Shown: positions 50,965 to 53,597 of the stretch, piece after piece
How positions within the stretch are numbered: the stretch's first letter is position 1
How the letters are laid out: each line of letters opens with the position of its first letter
Assembly (NCBI RefSeq): GCF_016862275.1
Contig: NZ_BOMQ01000041.1
Span: 1 to 53,597 of the forward strand
DNA length: 53,597 bases
Direction: 5' to 3'
Origin: Actinoplanes nipponensis
GTDB lineage: Bacteria > Actinomycetota > Actinomycetes > Mycobacteriales > Micromonosporaceae
Notes under the pieces: model-generated
The model's input: only the letters and a program-made list of their open reading frames with translations
What the model was told of the DNA's origin: nothing
The model's database searches: none
Position numbers and translations under genes: made by a program

Positions 50965-51455
50965 CGTCGACACCACGGACGGCACGGTCACGGTGGAGCA
51001 ATCGTCGAGCTACCCACGGGCGAGCTGGTATTCGGGCCTCCCAAGTCGGCCGTGAGCGTCACCATCCCGCTGGTGTTCATCCCGAACGCGGTGCACCACC
51101 TCTCGGAGTTCACCGGTAGTCGGCCGGACTCCCTGCTGTTCGTCGGGCCGAAAGATGGACCGCTGCGCCGGTCGAACTTCGAGGAGCACTGGCGCACCGC
51201 CATCGAGAAGGCTGGCGTGCCCGGTCTGCACTTCCACGATCTCCGGCACACGGGGAACACCTGGGCGGCCGAGACCGGGGCGACGCTGCGCGTCGGATGG
51301 GTCACTCCACCACGCGGGCCGCGCTGATCTAACTGCACAAGACAGCGGGCCGAGACCGGAAGATCGCTGACGCGCTCGGCAAGTTGGTGGAGGACGCGCG
51401 GGGCACGGAGCCGCAGGGCACGCGAGCCCGAAGGGGCACGCAGGGGGCACGACCG
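50955..51455 (+). pseudogene. Broken tyrosine recombinase (integrase) C-terminal domain
   Basis: Pieces of one integrase catalytic domain are readable in different frames. 'VELPTGELVFGPPKS' and 'VTIPLVFIPNAVHHL' lead to 'RRSNFEEHWRTAIEKAGVPG', 'LHFHDLRHTGNTWAAETGAT' (the H-x-x-R box) and, after a frame change and small deletion near 51290, 'MGHSTTRAALI'. An in-frame TAA at 51330-51332 replaces the catalytic-tyrosine codon, and then 'RDRKIADALGKLVEDARGTE' follows. The N-terminal core-binding domain is absent. It probably moved the island into tRNA-Gly and is now dead. Its tail is also present at 47567. Confidence 0.85.
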
Positions 51456-51479
51456 CCGAATAGAGATCAGATATGACGA

Positions 51480-51516
51480 AGGCCCAGGTCGCGGATCATG
51501 CCGCTGGCCTGGGCCT
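51480..51516. terminator. Hairpin after the integrase remnant
   Basis: AGGCCCAGG (51480-51488) pairs with CCTGGGCCT (51508-51516) around a 19-base loop. The same hairpin is present in scar copy 1 near 47693-47730. It lies between integrase end and att-like sequence. Confidence 0.6.
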
Positions 51517-51523
51517 CAGTCGT

Positions 51524-51567
51524 TGGAGCGGGTGACGGGAATCGAACCCGCACTGTCAGCTTGGGAA
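51524..51567 (-). repeat. tRNA-Gly(CCC) 3' half, att-like remnant, copy 2
   Basis: Read on the minus strand it begins TTCCCAAGCTGACAG in the anticodon loop (anticodon CCC). It continues through an intact T-arm (GCGGGTTCGATTCCCGT) to acceptor CACCCGC-T and an encoded CCA. The 5' half of a tRNA is absent, so it is not a functional gene. This is what a tRNA-targeting integrative element leaves at one end. Confidence 0.9.
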
Positions 51568-51752
51568 CCGTACAAGATCGACTGGTGGGGGCTGTCTGGT
51601 GCTGGTGGTTGGTGCTCTGGGTGGCCTGGAGTGACCTTGTTTTGCCTGTCGTAATGGCACGCCAATGGCACGGGATGACCTGGAGCGTGTTCACGTTCGG
51701 GGTCGGCCGTTCGGGTGGTCTGCCGATCATCGGTGTCAGGTGTCCGATTGGT

Positions 51753-51767
51753 GATGTCAGTGACATC
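51753..51767. promoter_or_regulatory. Perfect inverted repeat upstream of module 2
   Basis: GATGTCA-G-TGACATC lies 23 bases before the ATG at 51791, among direct copies of CGGTGTC. It could be an operator or a transcription-start hairpin. Module 1 does not have it. Confidence 0.45.
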
Positions 51768-51790
51768 GGTGTCGGGTGTATGCAGGTCGG

Positions 51791-52207
51791 ATGGATGTCG
51801 ATGTTGTGCAGACCGCTGCTGCGGTGATGCCGTATGTGACGGCCGCGGTGACCGCGTACGGGGTGACCACGCTGGACAAAGTCCGTGACACGGTGGTGGA
51901 CAAGGCGTCAGACGCGACCGTGGGGGTCGGGCACCGGTTGCTGAACCGGATCCTGGGCCGTGAGGAGTCGCGGCAGGTGATCGAGGGTGCGATTGTCGAC
52001 GTCGCGGCCGGTGAGGAAGACAGCGAGGCCGTGTTGAAGCTGCAGATCCGTAAAGCGCTCGCCGCTGACCCGGACCTCGCCCGCGACGTGGCACAGCTGC
52101 TGCCCGCCGGCACGGTGCACAACGAAGCCTCCGGGATCAGATCCATCGCGATGGGCACGAACTCCGGTATCGCCAGCACCGGGGATAACCCCACCTTTCA
52201 CCGGTGA
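51791..52207 (+). CDS. Bell-like helical effector candidate with C-terminal amyloid-like motif (module 2)
   Basis: 138 aa from ATG 51791, exactly the length of the module 1 protein and about 75% identical by eye, mostly with conservative changes. The hydrophobic N-terminal helix ('TAAAVMPYVTAAVTAYG') and helical middle are kept. The C-terminal motif reads 'RSIAMGTNSGIASTGDN', which differs from module 1 where its own NLR differs (RS before IA, STGD instead of NTGA). GTGA overlap with the next gene. The role is inferred as for module 1: NLR-triggered cell-death effector. Confidence 0.8.
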   Translation: MDVDVVQTAAAVMPYVTAAVTAYGVTTLDKVRDTVVDKASDATVGVGHRLLNRILGREESRQVIEGAIVDVAAGEEDSEAVLKLQIRKALAADPDLARDVAQLLPAGTVHNEASGIRSIAMGTNSGIASTGDNPTFHR

Positions 52208-53597
52208 CCGGAGCGGCCGGCGGTCCGACCGCACCCGGTGAGCGATCCGTCGCGGCTGGCTCCAACTACGGCACCATCAGCACCGGCGACGACCCGAGGT
52301 TTGTGAGCATCGGCTCTGGTGAGCTCAAGTCCCCGGAGCAGGTGCCATGCCCTGCGGGGTTGTGGAATGTGCCGCGCCGGCCGTCGCGGGTGTTCGTGGG
52401 CCGCGACACCGTCATGAACGAGGTCGCGCAGACGTTAGCGTCCGGCACGCACGGGGTGATCGGCCAGAGCGTCACCGGACTCGGAGGCGTCGGCAAGACC
52501 GAGGTTGCGCTCCATCACGCACATGCCTGCCGGGATCGGTACACAGGTGTGTGGTGGGTCGGTGCGGACAGCGGGGCCAATCTCACGGCCGGGTTGGCCG
52601 CGCTGGCGCACCGGCTGGCGCCTGCCACAACGGTGCTGCCCGACGATCAAGCCGAGGCATGGGCCATAGGCTGGCTGAATCACCATGACGGTTGGTTGTT
52701 GATCCTCGACAACGTCGAAGAACCGGGAGACATTCAGGCTTTGCTGGGCGGCGTCGACGGCGGCCGGGTGCTGATCACCACCCGCCGCGACATCGAATGG
52801 ACCAGCCACGGCCTCATCCCGATCCGACTGGGCACCCTCACCCAAGCTGAGGCCGTGCAGATGCTGTCCGAACGCACCGGCCAGGACGACCGCGCCGCTG
52901 CTGCCGGGATCGCCGCCTATCTGGGATGTCTACCGCTGGCGTTGGAGCAGGCCGCCGCCTACATCAACCATCACCGCACCTCGATGGCCGCCTACCACGA
53001 CCGCCTCCACGACGAACAGGCTGGCAGTCTGCTCGCCGGGATGGCACCAGGGCAGGACGCGCAACGCGCGGTCACCCGGGTCTGGGCCGTCACTCTCGAT
53101 GCGCTGACCGCCACCAATCCCGGGGCGGTCGAGATCCTGCGAGTCCTGGCCTGGCTCGCCCCCGACGACATCCCCCGCGACCTGATCACCGCCCTCACCA
53201 ACGGCGACCAGACCACCGCCGACCTGGCACTCGGTCTGCTCGCCTCCTACAGCATGATCACCCTGGACACGGCCACGGTCAGTACCCACCGGCTGGTCCA
53301 AACCGTTGTCCGCCTCACACCCCCGGCCAGCCAAACCACCACCGACCCCAGTTCACAGGCCATCCAACTCCTCAACACCGCCGCCCCCGCCAACCCTGGC
53401 GGCGACCCGGCCGGCTGGCCTCGCTGGCGCGACCTACTCCCCCACATCACCACCCTCACCAACCATCTGCCCCACAGCACCGACACCGCACTCGGCCGCC
53501 TACTCAACGAGACCGGCGTCTTCGAGAGAAGCCAGGGCCTCTACCAGCAGGCTGAACTCCACAGCACCCAAGCACTGGCCATCACCGAGGCCGCCCG
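52204..53597 (+). CDS. NLR-like NB-ARC/TPR protein, 3' end outside the window (module 2)
   Basis: From GTG 52204 (four-base overlap with the effector gene) the frame stays open to the last base, 464 codons, so the gene is truncated by the window. The N-terminal motif is 'ERSVAAGSNYGTISTGDD' (residues about 13-30). The NB-ARC domain has P-loop GLGGVGKT (92-99), 'GWLLILDNVE', 'VLITTRRDIEW', 'GCLPLALEQAAAYI' and 'VSTHRLVQ'. The last visible residues ('QAELHSTQALAITEAA') are the start of the TPR array. It is clearly homologous to the module 1 NLR but far more diverged than the two effectors are from each other. Confidence 0.92.
   Translation, partial: MTGAAGGPTAPGERSVAAGSNYGTISTGDDPRFVSIGSGELKSPEQVPCPAGLWNVPRRPSRVFVGRDTVMNEVAQTLASGTHGVIGQSVTGLGGVGKTEVALHHAHACRDRYTGVWWVGADSGANLTAGLAALAHRLAPATTVLPDDQAEAWAIGWLNHHDGWLLILDNVEEPGDIQALLGGVDGGRVLITTRRDIEWTSHGLIPIRLGTLTQAEAVQMLSERTGQDDRAAAAGIAAYLGCLPLALEQAAAYINHHRTSMAAYHDRLHDEQAGSLLAGMAPGQDAQRAVTRVWAVTLDALTATNPGAVEILRVLAWLAPDDIPRDLITALTNGDQTTADLALGLLASYSMITLDTATVSTHRLVQTVVRLTPPASQTTTDPSSQAIQLLNTAAPANPGGDPAGWPRWRDLLPHITTLTNHLPHSTDTALGRLLNETGVFERSQGLYQQAELHSTQALAITEAA

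Noticed and set aside
51524..51567. Functional tRNA-Gly gene
   Set aside because: Only the anticodon loop to CCA is present; the acceptor 5' strand and D-arm are absent.

Overview
The window is high-GC actinobacterial DNA. It carries a chaplin, a Spo0M-like protein, CrgA, the fhaA-fhaB-pstP-rodA-pbpA-pknA-pknB cluster next to tRNA-Leu(CAG), a class E sortase, and many GTG/TTG and probably leaderless starts. Together these suggest a sporulating filamentous actinomycete, most likely Micromonosporaceae (Actinoplanes-like). The genus is inferred.

Layout. (1) 1-10.4 kb: the 3' part of a TPR protein, then a branched-chain acyl-CoA (leucine-type) catabolic cluster (TetR, biotin carboxylase, HMG-CoA lyase, carboxyltransferase, acyl-CoA dehydrogenase). 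The cluster is interrupted by a secreted protein and a five-domain chaplin. The same 16-bp operator-like sequence precedes the TetR gene and the carboxyltransferase gene, so the two halves look like one regulon. (2) 10.4-25 kb: a HTH/NB-ARC regulator, a divergent MarR/YceI pair, a GCS2-family ligase-like enzyme, a low-complexity membrane protein divergent from a PASTA protein, an XRE-DUF5753/DUF397 pair, small membrane or unknown proteins, and a two-gene sugar epimerase/WecG-TagA operon. (3) 25.2-39.6 kb: tRNA-Leu and the conserved growth and cell-wall Ser/Thr-kinase operon. It ends in a strong terminator and faces a DUF881-sortase E-small membrane protein-PabA/TrpG operon, with crgA divergent. 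(4) 39.7-47.5 kb: a membrane Fe-S oxidoreductase, a frame-broken GOLPH3-like gene, two CNNM/CorC-like proteins, a secreted LamG protein, a GlsB/YeaQ protein and a Spo0M protein. (5) 47.5 kb to the end: an accessory island.

The island is the most interesting part. It holds two tandem modules. Each follows a remnant of a tyrosine-integrase C-terminus plus the 3' half of a tRNA-Gly(CCC) gene (an att-like scar). Each has a 138-aa helical protein overlapping by 4 nt an NB-ARC/TPR (NLR-like) gene. The C-terminus of each small protein and the N-terminus of its NLR carry the same short Gly/Asn/Ser/Thr motif, and the motif co-varies within each pair. This matches the architecture of bacterial NLR-associated amyloid signalling with a Bell-like cell-death effector, a likely anti-phage or allorecognition system. 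The first NLR ends in eight near-identical 42-residue TPR units plus a partial ninth. The second NLR runs off the window.
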